DNA of 16,653 nt from WLWS01 sp964639535 (GCA_964639535.1 CAZXDV010000037.1:1-16653), one strand, 5' to 3'; positions 6,662 through 15,070 are shown, numbered from the stretch's first letter. A program made the numbers and translations. The notes: generated by a model from the letters alone, not told the origin.

Positions 6662-8272
6662 CTACATGATATTATGCTGCTTTTCATAATGCGAAAAATA
6701 AATCCGAAAGCAGCAGCCTTCGGGTGTGTTTTCTTTCAGGCTGAGAGTTGCCTGGTTTGCCTCGCATAACTCGCGAGCAATATACAATCCCAGGCCGCTG
6801 CCCTTTGAACTGGTGGTAAAAAAGGGCTCGAATAGCTGTTCCTCCGCCTTGCCATCAATTCCACTACCTGTGTCACAGATGTCGATATAACAACGCTGCG
6901 AATCGCTTACCACGCCACATTGAATTTCCAGTAATGGTTCCCTGGTACTGTAGCGAGCGCCATTCTCACACAAGTTCCACATCACCTGCCGTAGCTGCTC
7001 GGGGTCGATCTTGACATTGATATCCCTTGAAGCCAATGAAAGTACGATGCTGGAATCATCAAGCTTGCTTTGCTCGCTGAATTCTTTTTTGAATTTCTCC
7101 AGCCATTCGCCAATATTCACTTCGGTGGGAACCGCCTGTTGACGACGGCTTATTCCAAGAACGTTTTCAATGATACTGTTCACCCGGCGAGACTGCTCGT
7201 CAATGATAGTCACCAGCCGATGGTTTTCTTCAGAGATCGAGTCCGATTCATTTAACAGTTGCCCGGCATGACTGATTGCGCCAAGTGGATTACGAATTTC
7301 ATGGGCAATACTCGCGGTTAGCCTGCCCAGTGATGCCTGTTTCATTTGCTGGGCTCGTTGACGCATGGTCGAAACATCCTCGAGAAAAACCAGCACGCCG
7401 AACTTGTTCTCCAGGCTCAGCCTGGTAAATGAAGCGAGAATATCCACCCGGTGATGTCCAAGGTTCAACAACTGGCTCGGCTTGCCCTGGTCATCCATCC
7501 ACTGTTTCAGCATGTCAGCCAGTTCACTGGAAACGTCAGCGAGGGATAAAATGCGATTGCCTGCATCCACGCCCAGCAGTTGCTTGGCTGACTCATTGGC
7601 AAGAATCACATTGAGCTCATCATCCAGGACCAGGATTCCGGACTGAAGTCTCTGTACTATGTGTTCATTGAGGATGGCCAGGTTCTCAAGGTCAACTGCT
7701 CTCTCCTCGGCGAGGGCTTCAGATACCGCCACGCGATTGGCGAGAGCGTGACTGATTGCGGAAGTGGCAAAAAAAGTAATTCCGAGAAAGCCCGCGTGGG
7801 TGTAATTGGGAATGGAATTAAAGTGATAGAGCTGCACGTACACCTCGTGTCCGAGCGCAAGGATTGTAGCAATCGCGGCATAGAGAAAAGCAATCTTTCC
7901 TGAACTCAGCAGGCTACCCCCCGCCACTGCTATCACCAGCAACATGCCAAAGCCACTGTTAAGGCCGGCACTGGCGTACATCATCAACGTTATGATGCAT
8001 ATATCGAACACGACATTAGCTGCAACCTGGATCGAATAGGCTGGCTTGCGCAGGCGAACAATTAGCTGCGCCGCTACGGAAACAAGCAGGTAAACGTGAG
8101 AGCTAATTGCAAAAAGGGTGCTGTCATAGCCACCCAGGGGCTCGGGCAGCTGGCCAATCCAGTAAAGGGAGACAAACAGGAAAGACACCAGGAAGCGGTA
8201 AAAGTTGTAATAAGTCAGGGCTTCCCACGAAACCCTGCTCGATCCATCCGTTGCTGGTGTAGTCAGGCTCAT
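6662..8272 (-). CDS. pilS: Type IV pilus sensor histidine kinase
   Basis: I choose the ATG at 8272, giving 536 residues, because it overlaps the upstream stop as ATGA. The open frame to 8377 would overlap the previous gene by 109 bases. Six hydrophobic segments lie at about 24-40, 54-72, 84-99, 107-123, 126-142 and 160-178, as in Pseudomonas PilS. A PAS-like region (about 200-300) follows. The kinase core has the H-box SIAHEIRNPLGA with His324, the N-box WNLCENGARYS, G1 DTGSGI and G2 SKGSGLGLYIA. It should autophosphorylate and hand the phosphate to PilR, which starts 5 bases downstream. In Pseudomonas PilS senses pilin in the inner membrane; the same role is likely here but not visible from sequence. 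Confidence 0.93.
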   Translation of the reverse strand: MSLTTPATDGSSRVSWEALTYYNFYRFLVSFLFVSLYWIGQLPEPLGGYDSTLFAISSHVYLLVSVAAQLIVRLRKPAYSIQVAANVVFDICIITLMMYASAGLNSGFGMLLVIAVAGGSLLSSGKIAFLYAAIATILALGHEVYVQLYHFNSIPNYTHAGFLGITFFATSAISHALANRVAVSEALAEERAVDLENLAILNEHIVQRLQSGILVLDDELNVILANESAKQLLGVDAGNRILSLADVSSELADMLKQWMDDQGKPSQLLNLGHHRVDILASFTRLSLENKFGVLVFLEDVSTMRQRAQQMKQASLGRLTASIAHEIRNPLGAISHAGQLLNESDSISEENHRLVTIIDEQSRRVNSIIENVLGISRRQQAVPTEVNIGEWLEKFKKEFSEQSKLDDSSIVLSLASRDINVKIDPEQLRQVMWNLCENGARYSTREPLLEIQCGVVSDSQRCYIDICDTGSGIDGKAEEQLFEPFFTTSSKGSGLGLYIARELCEANQATLSLKENTPEGCCFRIYFSHYEKQHNIM

Positions 8273-8502
8273 TCTGCGTTTTGCTCTTCCAGTAACTTGT
8301 GTTCTGCACTGCAGAAGAATTGATCGGCTGACTTCACCGCCTCGCTTTCCGGCACGTGCAGCTGGCAATAGCTGCATTTAACCATCGCCGAGGACTCCAG
8401 CCTTGCCGACGCTGGTCCTGTCGACGAGGAAGCAGCAAGGATCCGCCGTAAAAGCATGATAACCATGAACACAACAAGGCCGATAATTAACAGGCGTAGC
8501 AT
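8269..8502 (-). CDS. PP0621-like small membrane protein with Cys/His cluster
   Basis: 77 residues from an ATG at 8502 with an AAGGA ribosome-binding site 9 bases upstream. One N-terminal membrane helix (about 3-19) is followed by a double Arg, a Ser/Ala-rich linker and a soluble end with CSYCQLH (Cys43, Cys46, His49) and FCSAEH (Cys64, His68). This spacing looks like a small zinc-binding module. The helix followed by RR suggests the Cys-rich end faces the cytoplasm. It resembles the uncharacterised PP0621 family that I recall sitting next to pilS in pseudomonads. The function is unknown. Its stop overlaps the pilS start as ATGA, so the two are translated together, which makes a role near PilS signalling worth testing. 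Confidence 0.8.
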   Translation of the reverse strand: MLRLLIIGLVVFMVIMLLRRILAASSSTGPASARLESSAMVKCSYCQLHVPESEAVKSADQFFCSAEHKLLEEQNAE

Positions 8503-8626
8503 TTAAATCATCCTTATACTGGGCAAAATGACCTTATTTAATTAAACTTTCTCAAATTCCGACGATACATTATCTAGGTAATCCATCAACCCGGGATAAT
8601 TTCCCATCAATTATAAGGACTTGTAA
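8503..8626. promoter_or_regulatory. Divergent intergenic region between the pilSR operon and sucCD
   Basis: These 124 AT-rich bases must hold the promoters for both directions. On the minus strand TTGATG, a 16-base gap and TATCGT is a possible but weak sigma-70 pair. On the plus strand no convincing pair stands out. sucC has an AAGGA ribosome-binding site at 8615-8619. No clear operator was found. Confidence 0.35.
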
Positions 8627-9799
8627 ATGAATCTTCATGAGTACCAGGCCAAGTTGTTGTTTGAGGATTATGGTATCCCCGTACCACCGGGCAAACCGGC
8701 GCATTCCGTGAACGAAGCTGCCAGGTGCGCGGCCGACCTGGGTGGCGATGCCTGGGTGGTCAAGGCACAGGTTCACGCTGGTGGTCGCGGCAAGGCCGGG
8801 GGCGTCAAGCTGGTTAATGGCAAGGAAGAACTGGAAGAGTATGTAAAAAGCCTGTTGGGCACGCGGCTTGTAACGAAACAGTCTGGTCCGGCCGGCAACC
8901 CGGTCGACTGCGTGCTGGTGTCATCTCTGTCGGAGATCGAATCCGAACTATACCTTGGCATGCTGGTGGAACGCGGGCAGCGTCGCATCGCGGTGATGGC
9001 ATCCCGCGCCGGCGGCATGGACATTGAAGAAGTCGCAGCAACCGAACCCGAAAAAATATTTACCTTCATGGTCGATCCCATCATGGGTCTTCAGGATTAC
9101 CAGTGCCGGCAGCTGGGTTTTCAGCTGGAGTTTGACAGTAAACAACAAAAACAGCTGGCCACGATCCTCAAGGGCATTTATCGCCTGTTCGTTGAAAAAG
9201 ACCTGAGCCTGGTTGAAATCAACCCCTTGATTATTACCAAGAGTGGAGACCTTGAAGCACTTGATGCAAAGGTGTCGGTGGATGATAACGCTCTTTATCG
9301 ACAGGCAAACCTTGAGGAATGGAGAGATGCGGCGCAGGAAGACGAAAAGGAAAATGCTGCGAGAAAATTTGACCTCAACTATATATCACTGGATGGCAAT
9401 ATCGCCTGCATGGTAAACGGAGCCGGACTCGCCATGGCAACCATGGATGTCATCAAGCTGCACGGCGGAGAACCGGCAAACTTTCTTGACGTGGGTGGCG
9501 GAGCAACCAAGGAAAGAGTTGCCGAAGCATTCAAGCTGATCGTATCTGATAAAAAAGTAGAAGCTATCCTGGTAAATATTTTTGGTGGGATTGTCAGGTG
9601 TGACCTTATCGCTGAAGGTATTATTGCGGCGGTGAAGGAGGTTGGTGTTGAAGTTCCGGTAGTAGCACGGCTCGAGGGTACAAATGTCGACGACGGTAAA
9701 AAATTGTTAAACGAAAGTGGCCTGAAAATTATCTCTGCAGACGACCTCACCGATGCAGCAAATAAAGTAGTTGCCGCCGTAAGTGGAGGTTCCAACTAA
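8627..9799 (+). CDS. sucC: Succinyl-CoA synthetase (ADP-forming), beta subunit
   Basis: 390 residues, the usual length, starting MNLHEYQAKLLFEDYGIPVP like all SucC proteins. The ATP-grasp half shows Lys46 in VVKAQVHAGGRGKAGG (46-59 region), the metal-binding stretch SLVEINPLI and DAKVSVDDNA. The C-terminal half has the CoA ligase-type GGGATKERV and IFGGIVRCDLIA motifs. With SucD it converts succinyl-CoA, ADP and phosphate to succinate, CoA and ATP in the TCA cycle in the cytoplasm. The stop codon shares one base with the sucD start (TAATG), so the two are translated together. AAGGA lies 7 bases ahead of the ATG. It is not next to sucAB here. Confidence 0.98.
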   Translation: MNLHEYQAKLLFEDYGIPVPPGKPAHSVNEAARCAADLGGDAWVVKAQVHAGGRGKAGGVKLVNGKEELEEYVKSLLGTRLVTKQSGPAGNPVDCVLVSSLSEIESELYLGMLVERGQRRIAVMASRAGGMDIEEVAATEPEKIFTFMVDPIMGLQDYQCRQLGFQLEFDSKQQKQLATILKGIYRLFVEKDLSLVEINPLIITKSGDLEALDAKVSVDDNALYRQANLEEWRDAAQEDEKENAARKFDLNYISLDGNIACMVNGAGLAMATMDVIKLHGGEPANFLDVGGGATKERVAEAFKLIVSDKKVEAILVNIFGGIVRCDLIAEGIIAAVKEVGVEVPVVARLEGTNVDDGKKLLNESGLKIISADDLTDAANKVVAAVSGGSN

Positions 9800-10671
9800 T
9801 GTCTATCCTGGTAAATAAAGATACGCGTGTACTCGTACAGGGCTTTACGGGTCGCCAGGGCACATTTCATGCTGAACAGGCGATTGAATACGGTACCCAG
9901 GTAGTTGGTGGTGTCACGCCAGGTCGCGGTGGAGAAACTCATCTTGACCGGCCCGTATTTGATACCGTGGCTGACGCCGTGGCCGAGACCGGCGCTGATG
10001 CTTCCATGATCATGGTGCCCGCCGCCTTTGCCGCAGAGGCCGTTACCGAGGCTGCCGCCGCAGGCATCAAGCTGATCGTGTGCATCACCGAGGGCATACC
10101 GGTCATAGACATGGTCAAGGTCCGGGCCAATCTCGACCAGTACCCCGGCACCCGGCTTATTGGACCGAACTGCCCGGGAATTATTACACCGGGCGAATGC
10201 AAGATCGGTATCATGCCAGGCAATATCCACACGGCAGGAAAAGTTGGCATTGTTTCCCGTTCAGGCACCCTGACCTACGAAGCCGTTCACCAGACAACCC
10301 TGGCGGGTCTTGGACAGACCACCTGCGTGGGGATAGGCGGAGACCCAATTCATGGTATGAACTTTATTAACTGCCTTGAGCTCTTCCAGGAAGACTCCCG
10401 CACGGAAGGTATTATCATGGTCGGAGAAATTGGTGGATCAGCCGAGGAGGAGGCAGCCGCGTTCATCAGCGAAAATGTGACCAAGCCGGTGGTCGGTTAT
10501 ATCGCCGGCGTCACCGCCCCACCAGGAAAACGCATGGGTCACGCCGGCGCCATCATATCCGGCGGTAAAGGCACGGCCGATGACAAGTTTGCCGCGCTTG
10601 AGGATGCAGGTGTAAAAACCGTGCGCTCTCCTGCCGAGCTGGGCGCCGCAATTGCTTCAAAGCTGTCATAG
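9799..10671 (+). CDS. sucD: Succinyl-CoA synthetase, alpha subunit
   Basis: 290 residues, full length. The CoA-binding Rossmann start VLVQGFTGRQGTFHAEQAI is followed by GGVTPGRGGETHL, the GPNCPGIITPGECKIGIMPG segment and GIVSRSGTLTYE. The phosphohistidine lies in KRMGHAGAI (His248), which carries the phosphate between succinyl phosphate and ADP. It forms the alpha/beta complex with SucC. It starts on the last base of the sucC stop, and GGAGG about 9 bases upstream, inside sucC, can serve as its ribosome-binding site. Confidence 0.98.
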   Translation: MSILVNKDTRVLVQGFTGRQGTFHAEQAIEYGTQVVGGVTPGRGGETHLDRPVFDTVADAVAETGADASMIMVPAAFAAEAVTEAAAAGIKLIVCITEGIPVIDMVKVRANLDQYPGTRLIGPNCPGIITPGECKIGIMPGNIHTAGKVGIVSRSGTLTYEAVHQTTLAGLGQTTCVGIGGDPIHGMNFINCLELFQEDSRTEGIIMVGEIGGSAEEEAAAFISENVTKPVVGYIAGVTAPPGKRMGHAGAIISGGKGTADDKFAALEDAGVKTVRSPAELGAAIASKLS

Positions 10672-10817
10672 GCTGCAGCCACAGCGCTCGCCTGCTACCA
10701 GTTCCTTGCCGGGATAAGAACAGGATCAAAGCATAAGCCGGCTATCGCGATTTTGCAGGCTACAGGGCCTGCTGAATCGGGTGCACTCGGGGCTGTGAAT
10801 CTATTACCATTCATTCC

Positions 10818-12437
10818 ATGAAAATTGCCATCGCCCAGGTCAATCTATGTGTCGGCGCCATAGCCGCCAATACAGACACTGTTCTTTTAAATATTGAGCA
10901 AGCCAGGCAGGCCGGTGCCGGCCTGGTTGTCTTTCCGGAACTGACGCTGACCTCCTATCCTCCCGAGGATCTCCTGTTGAGAGAGGATCTCTATCGCCAG
11001 ATTGAGATCGCCATGGAGCAGCTTCTAGTCGCGAGCAAGGGAATCGGCGTGATTTATGGCTTCCCCGAGAAAACCCGGGAAGGTTTATTTAATACCTGCG
11101 TCTACATCAAGGACGGCGCAGAACTGTGCCGCTATCGCAAGCAGGCATTACCGAATTACGGTGTCTTTGACGAGAAACGTTATTTCGAGCCGGGTGATTC
11201 TGCCGTCATTTTTGACCTCGACTCCATTCCAACGTCGATGAGCATCTGCGAGGACATCTGGACCGACGAGCCGGCGCTCCACGCCGCCAGTAAAGGTGCA
11301 GCCCTGTTAATAAATATCAATGCGTCTCCCTACCATGCGCGAAAGCTCGATGAACGCGAGCATGTTGCAAGGGAACGGGCAATGCAAAGCGGACTGGACA
11401 TACTCTATGTCAACCTGGTGGGTGGCCAGGATGAACTGGTGTTTGACGGCGGTTCCATGATCGTTAACAGCAAGGGCGACATTGTTTACCGGGCCCCGCA
11501 CTTTGAAGAGGGCCTTTACCTTGTGGAAGTCAGCATGGGTGATGATGGGCTGCTATATCATCCCGAACATCCCCCGGTACCGGCACCTGGCAAGCTATCG
11601 GATATTTACAGTGCACTGGTAATGGGTGTAAGGGACTATGTTCACAAGAACGGTTTCAAGGGTGCGGTACTTGGCCTCTCCGGTGGTATTGATTCCGCGC
11701 TGACGCTTGCGGTCGCCGTGGATGCTCTCGGTTCGGAAAACGTGGAAGTGCTGGTGATGCCATCCCGCTACAGCGCTTCCATGAGTGCGGAAGATGCTAT
11801 CAGCATGGCCGAGGGATTGAACGTGAATTACACGGTGCTGTCCATCGAAGAGCCCGTTGCTGCCTTTAACGAGCTACTTGGCCCCCTGTTCAGGGATTTG
11901 CCCAGCGATGCCACCGAGGAAAATATCCAGGCGCGCTGTCGTGGAATTTTGCTCATGGCACTTTCCAATAAAACCGGAAAGCTCCTGCTGACAACCGGCA
12001 ACAAGAGTGAAATGTCGGTAGGCTATGCGACACTTTATGGAGATATGGCCGGCGGTTTTGCACCACTGAAAGATCTCTCCAAGTTACTGACCTATGACCT
12101 GTCCCGCTGGATAAATGAACAAAAAACTATTATCCCGCAGCGTATCATTGACAGGCCCCCAAGTGCGGAGCTGCGCCCGGATCAAAAAGACGAGGATAGC
12201 CTGCCCCCCTATGAAATTCTCGATCCCATCCTCGAGCGTTACATTGAGCTGGATGAAAGTCCGGAGACAATTATCGCCTCGGGATTTGATCGTGAGACGG
12301 TGTTGCACGTCACGGGCCTGGTGGACAGGAACGAGTACAAGCGGCGCCAGGCGGCACCAGGTGTTCGCATCACAAAGCGAGCCTTTGGCAGGGACAGGCG
12401 CTACCCTATTACATCGGGCTACAGGGAAGACCAGTAA
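10818..12437 (+). CDS. nadE: Glutamine-dependent NAD+ synthetase
   Basis: 539 residues in two domains. The N-terminal nitrilase-type glutaminase has the Glu-Lys-Cys triad: Glu41 in FPELTLTSYPPEDL, Lys108 in YRKQALPNYGVFDE and Cys144 in SICEDIW. The C-terminal synthetase has the PP-loop LGLSGGIDSA (SGGIDSA at 288-294), then TTGNKSEMSVGYATLYGDMAGGF and the late RPPSAELRPDQKDEDSLPPY. It makes NAD+ from deamido-NAD+, ATP and glutamine, with ammonia channelled between domains. Having the amidase domain separates it from the short ammonia-only NadE of E. coli. The start is the first ATG of the frame; no clear ribosome-binding site precedes it. The 146 bases between sucD and this gene hold only a 6-bp hairpin at 10755-10772 without a T run. 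The 3' end faces bamD with a 12-base gap and no terminator. Confidence 0.96.
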   Translation: MKIAIAQVNLCVGAIAANTDTVLLNIEQARQAGAGLVVFPELTLTSYPPEDLLLREDLYRQIEIAMEQLLVASKGIGVIYGFPEKTREGLFNTCVYIKDGAELCRYRKQALPNYGVFDEKRYFEPGDSAVIFDLDSIPTSMSICEDIWTDEPALHAASKGAALLININASPYHARKLDEREHVARERAMQSGLDILYVNLVGGQDELVFDGGSMIVNSKGDIVYRAPHFEEGLYLVEVSMGDDGLLYHPEHPPVPAPGKLSDIYSALVMGVRDYVHKNGFKGAVLGLSGGIDSALTLAVAVDALGSENVEVLVMPSRYSASMSAEDAISMAEGLNVNYTVLSIEEPVAAFNELLGPLFRDLPSDATEENIQARCRGILLMALSNKTGKLLLTTGNKSEMSVGYATLYGDMAGGFAPLKDLSKLLTYDLSRWINEQKTIIPQRIIDRPPSAELRPDQKDEDSLPPYEILDPILERYIELDESPETIIASGFDRETVLHVTGLVDRNEYKRRQAAPGVRITKRAFGRDRRYPITSGYREDQ

Positions 12438-12449
12438 AAAGTAAAGCGC

Positions 12450-13226
12450 TCAGCGAATCAGTATTTCCTGGACTTCTTCGAGACCCGGATGGTTGGGGTA
12501 GTTGAGTTCCAGCACTCGCAGCGCATCCCCGGACAGGTCATCCATCTCCAGCACCTTGTAAGCCTTGGCCATGAGCACCAGGGCATCCGGTACTGAAGGT
12601 GTGCGAGGATAGGTTTCCACGACAAATCTCGCGCGGTTAGCTGCTGCGACATAGGCCCCTCGAGTCATGTAGTAATTTGCAACATGCACCTCGTGCTGCG
12701 CCAGCAGGTTGCGCAGGTAAATCATCCTCTTGCTGGCATCAGGAACATACTCGCTGTCCGGATACCTTGTCGCCAGTTCAGAAAAATCGCGAAAGGCCCG
12801 GTAAGCCGAACCGGTGTCCCTTTGAGATGTGTCGAGGGGAAGGAAGCGTTCAGTCAGTCCCCTGCCCCGGCCAAAGTTTACCAGGCCCCTGAGATAATAG
12901 GCGTAGTCTACGTGAGGATTTTGCGGGTAAAGCCGGATAAATCGATCGCAGGCGGAAATCGAGGCGTCAAAGTCCTCGGTCTTGTAATAGGCGTATGCCA
13001 GGTCAAGCAGCGACTGCTGTCCATAAACACCGAATGGAAACCTGGTTTCCAGGAATTCATAGTATTTTACCGCCTTGGAATAATATCCCGAGTCCAGTGC
13101 CCCCTTGGCCTCGTTGTAGAGCCGGTCAACGGTCCAGTTCTTTGCTGAGTCATCTTCTTCAGACCCGAAGAAGGAGCAGCCGGCCGTCACAAGCAGTAAA
13201 ATTGTAAGTAGAAATCGCGTCTTCAT
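12450..13226 (-). CDS. bamD: Outer membrane assembly lipoprotein BamD (ComL)
   Basis: 258 residues, slightly longer than E. coli BamD. The lipoprotein signal MKTRFLLTILLLVTAGC gives acylated Cys17, with Thr at -3, a mild departure from the usual Leu. After a short acidic linker come five TPR-like helical repeats: the AKGALDSGYYSKAVKYYEFL and YYKTEDFDASISACDRFIRL stretches are typical, followed by NPHVDYAYYLRGL and the RYPDSEYVPDASKRM and PNHP blocks of BamD. Mature BamD sits on the inner face of the outer membrane, binds BamA and is an essential part of the beta-barrel assembly machine. It diverges from rluD, an arrangement I recall from Pseudomonas. Confidence 0.96.
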   Translation of the reverse strand: MKTRFLLTILLLVTAGCSFFGSEEDDSAKNWTVDRLYNEAKGALDSGYYSKAVKYYEFLETRFPFGVYGQQSLLDLAYAYYKTEDFDASISACDRFIRLYPQNPHVDYAYYLRGLVNFGRGRGLTERFLPLDTSQRDTGSAYRAFRDFSELATRYPDSEYVPDASKRMIYLRNLLAQHEVHVANYYMTRGAYVAAANRARFVVETYPRTPSVPDALVLMAKAYKVLEMDDLSGDALRVLELNYPNHPGLEEVQEILIR

Positions 13227-13260
13227 CGCTCAACAGAACACCTGAATTTACCTGGAAAAC

Positions 13261-13268
13261 AGTATAAT
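13261..13268 (+). promoter_or_regulatory. Shared -10 region of the divergent bamD/rluD promoters
   Basis: The plus strand has a perfect TATAAT at 13263-13268, 62 bases before the rluD ATG, with only a weak -35 (CCTGAA, 13241-13246). The opposite strand reads TATACT over 13266-13261, 35 bases ahead of the bamD ATG, again with a weak -35. The near-palindrome GTATAATAC can thus serve both directions. A 6-bp hairpin (GCCGGG at 13276-13281, CCCGGC at 13291-13296) follows in the presumed rluD leader. Confidence 0.5.
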
Positions 13269-13329
13269 ACCAGAAGCCGGGCCTTGAATACCCGGCAAAA
13301 CTGCCGACCTGGAAGAGCTGCAAACTTAA

Positions 13330-14274
13330 ATGCCAACGGAAAAGTTCGAGCTTGTTGTGCCCTTCGAACACAGCGGAAGACGCCTTGACCAGGTGTTATC
13401 CATCCTGTGCCCGGAGCATTCACGTTCGCGCCTGCAGTCCTGGATCCGCGATGGCTTTGTCACCGTTGATAATGAAAAATTACGACAACGCGATTCGGTG
13501 CATGAAGGCCAGGTCATCCGGGTAAATGCCACGATCGAGGCCGCCAGGGAGTTTGAAAGGGAAAATATCCCCCTTGATATCGTCCATGAAGACGACGCAA
13601 TACTGGTCCTGAACAAGCCGGCAAACCTGGTGGTGCACCCGGGAGCCGGTAACCCGCGTCACACGCTATTGAACGCGCTCGTACACCATCTTCCAGACCT
13701 TGAAAATTTACCCCGGGCCGGCATCGTGCAGAGACTCGATAAAGATACAACGGGACTGATGGTGATAGCGAAGACCCTGCAGTCCCACACTTACCTCGTA
13801 GACAGGCTGCAGCAACGACAGGTAAAACGCCACTACCAGGCCATAGTCCACGGCGTGATGACGGCTGGCGGTTCGGTTGATGCTGCCATTTCAAGGCACT
13901 CGCGCCAGCGCAAGCGCATGGCCGTGAACGAAGCAGGAAAGAAGGCCGTCACCCATTACCGGGTACTGCAAAAATTTCCTGCCCATACCCATGTCCAGCT
14001 GCAGCTTGAAAGCGGCCGTACTCACCAGATTCGAGTTCACATGGCGCATATCAAGTATCCCATCGTCGGGGACCCGGTCTATGGAGGAAGAACGCGCTTG
14101 CCCAGGGGCGCTTCGCCTGTGCTGGTCGACGCCCTCGGTAAATTTCGCCGGCAGGCCCTGCACGCCTGTGAGCTGGGGCTCGTGCATCCCTCAACGGGAA
14201 CGGAAATGAAATTTGAAGCCCCCCTGCCGGCAGATATGCGTGGGCTACTCGATATACTCAAAGATGAAAGCTGA
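13330..14274 (+). CDS. rluD: 23S rRNA pseudouridine synthase RluD
   Basis: 314 residues. An S4 RNA-binding domain (about 16-75, RRLDQVLSILCPEHSRSRLQ) is followed by the RluA-family catalytic domain. The catalytic Asp is Asp137 in GIVQRLDKDTTGLMVIAKT. The usual His just before RLD is Gln here. NKPANLVVHPGAG, KRHYQAIVHG and LESGRTHQIRVHMAH are the other family motifs. RluD makes the pseudouridines of helix 69 in 23S rRNA (1911, 1915, 1917 in E. coli). A GGAAGAG ribosome-binding site lies about 12 bases ahead of the ATG. The end overlaps pgeF by 11 bases. Gene order bamD/rluD/pgeF supports RluD over RluA or RluC. Confidence 0.95.
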   Translation: MPTEKFELVVPFEHSGRRLDQVLSILCPEHSRSRLQSWIRDGFVTVDNEKLRQRDSVHEGQVIRVNATIEAAREFERENIPLDIVHEDDAILVLNKPANLVVHPGAGNPRHTLLNALVHHLPDLENLPRAGIVQRLDKDTTGLMVIAKTLQSHTYLVDRLQQRQVKRHYQAIVHGVMTAGGSVDAAISRHSRQRKRMAVNEAGKKAVTHYRVLQKFPAHTHVQLQLESGRTHQIRVHMAHIKYPIVGDPVYGGRTRLPRGASPVLVDALGKFRRQALHACELGLVHPSTGTEMKFEAPLPADMRGLLDILKDES

Positions 14275-15013
14275 GCCTGTAATACAATGCGTGCAAGCAA
14301 ACTGGCCGGCGCCGGCGAATGTTCGCGCTTTATCAACAACGCGACTTGGTGGGTATAGCACAGGGCCCTATGCCGGTCTTAACCTGGCCATGCACGTGGG
14401 TGACGATGCCGACACGGTCGCTCGCAACCGCGAACGCCTGGCCGCGACACTGAAATTACCCTCATCGCCAATATGGCTTAAGCAGGTCCACGGTGAACGG
14501 CTAATTGATGCCGCCGAGTGGCAAGATGGGCTTTCTGCGGATGCCTGCTATACAGGAAAACCCGACACCGTGTGCGCAATATTGACGGCCGATTGCCTGC
14601 CATTACTGCTCTGTAACGAAGCCGGGACCCGCGTTGCGGCCATTCACCTGGGTTGGCGCGGTATTTGCAGCTCGCTTATAACACAAGCAATTAAAAGGAT
14701 GGAAAGCGCGCCTTCCGGCATTCTTGCCTGGATAGGCCCGCATATACATGCAGAAAGCTATGAAGTCGGGGCTGATGTACTGGCCGCTGCTTCCGGCGTG
14801 TCTGCAACAGCGATGGATGCTTTCACACCGACCCGCGAGGACCGGTGGTTACTTTCCATGTCCGCCCTTGTCACCGGGGTTCTGAAGGAACACGGCCTGG
14901 CAAAAATTTACATGGCGGATTCCTGTGTTTACAGGGACAGTCAGCGTTTTTATTCCTACCGGCGCGAACACCATACCGGGCGCATGGCAAGTCTCATCTG
15001 GATGGAAACCTGA
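14264..15013 (+). CDS. pgeF: Peptidoglycan editing factor / polyphenol oxidase-like protein (YfiH, DUF152)
   Basis: 249 residues from the ATG at 14264, which overlaps the rluD end by 11 bases. The frame is open to an ATG at 14213, but the family normally begins close to NWPAPANVRALSTTRLGG, so the later start fits better. The zinc ligands of the family are present: His76 (KQVHGERL), Cys111 (TADCLPLLL) and His128 (AIHLGWRG, Leu in place of the usual Ala). GPHIHAESYEVG and the C-terminal DSCVYRDSQRFYSYRREHHTGRM pattern complete the match (split here for length: Cys-Val-Tyr, then FYSYRR). In E. coli PgeF keeps L-Ser out of the muropeptide stem; related proteins act on purine nucleosides. The order after rluD is the common one. 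Confidence 0.92.
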   Translation: MKAEPVIQCVQANWPAPANVRALSTTRLGGYSTGPYAGLNLAMHVGDDADTVARNRERLAATLKLPSSPIWLKQVHGERLIDAAEWQDGLSADACYTGKPDTVCAILTADCLPLLLCNEAGTRVAAIHLGWRGICSSLITQAIKRMESAPSGILAWIGPHIHAESYEVGADVLAAASGVSATAMDAFTPTREDRWLLSMSALVTGVLKEHGLAKIYMADSCVYRDSQRFYSYRREHHTGRMASLIWMET

Positions 15014-15070
15014 AGGAAATCATCTATGCTTAATTGATGGGTTACAGCCTAACTGGGGAGTGAAACTGTT

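Noticed and set aside
8273..8377. 35-codon N-terminal extension of pilS
   Set aside because: It lies within the preceding small gene and is Arg-rich shadow sequence; the ATGA start at 8272 gives the usual PilS length.
9379..10268. Minus-strand open frames opposite sucC and sucD
   Set aside because: Low-complexity Ala/Ser/Pro-rich translations, typical shadows of conserved genes on the other strand.
10755..10772. GCAGGC/GCCTGC hairpin as terminator of sucCD
   Set aside because: Only 6 bp, with the T run on the wrong side and A residues after it on the other strand.
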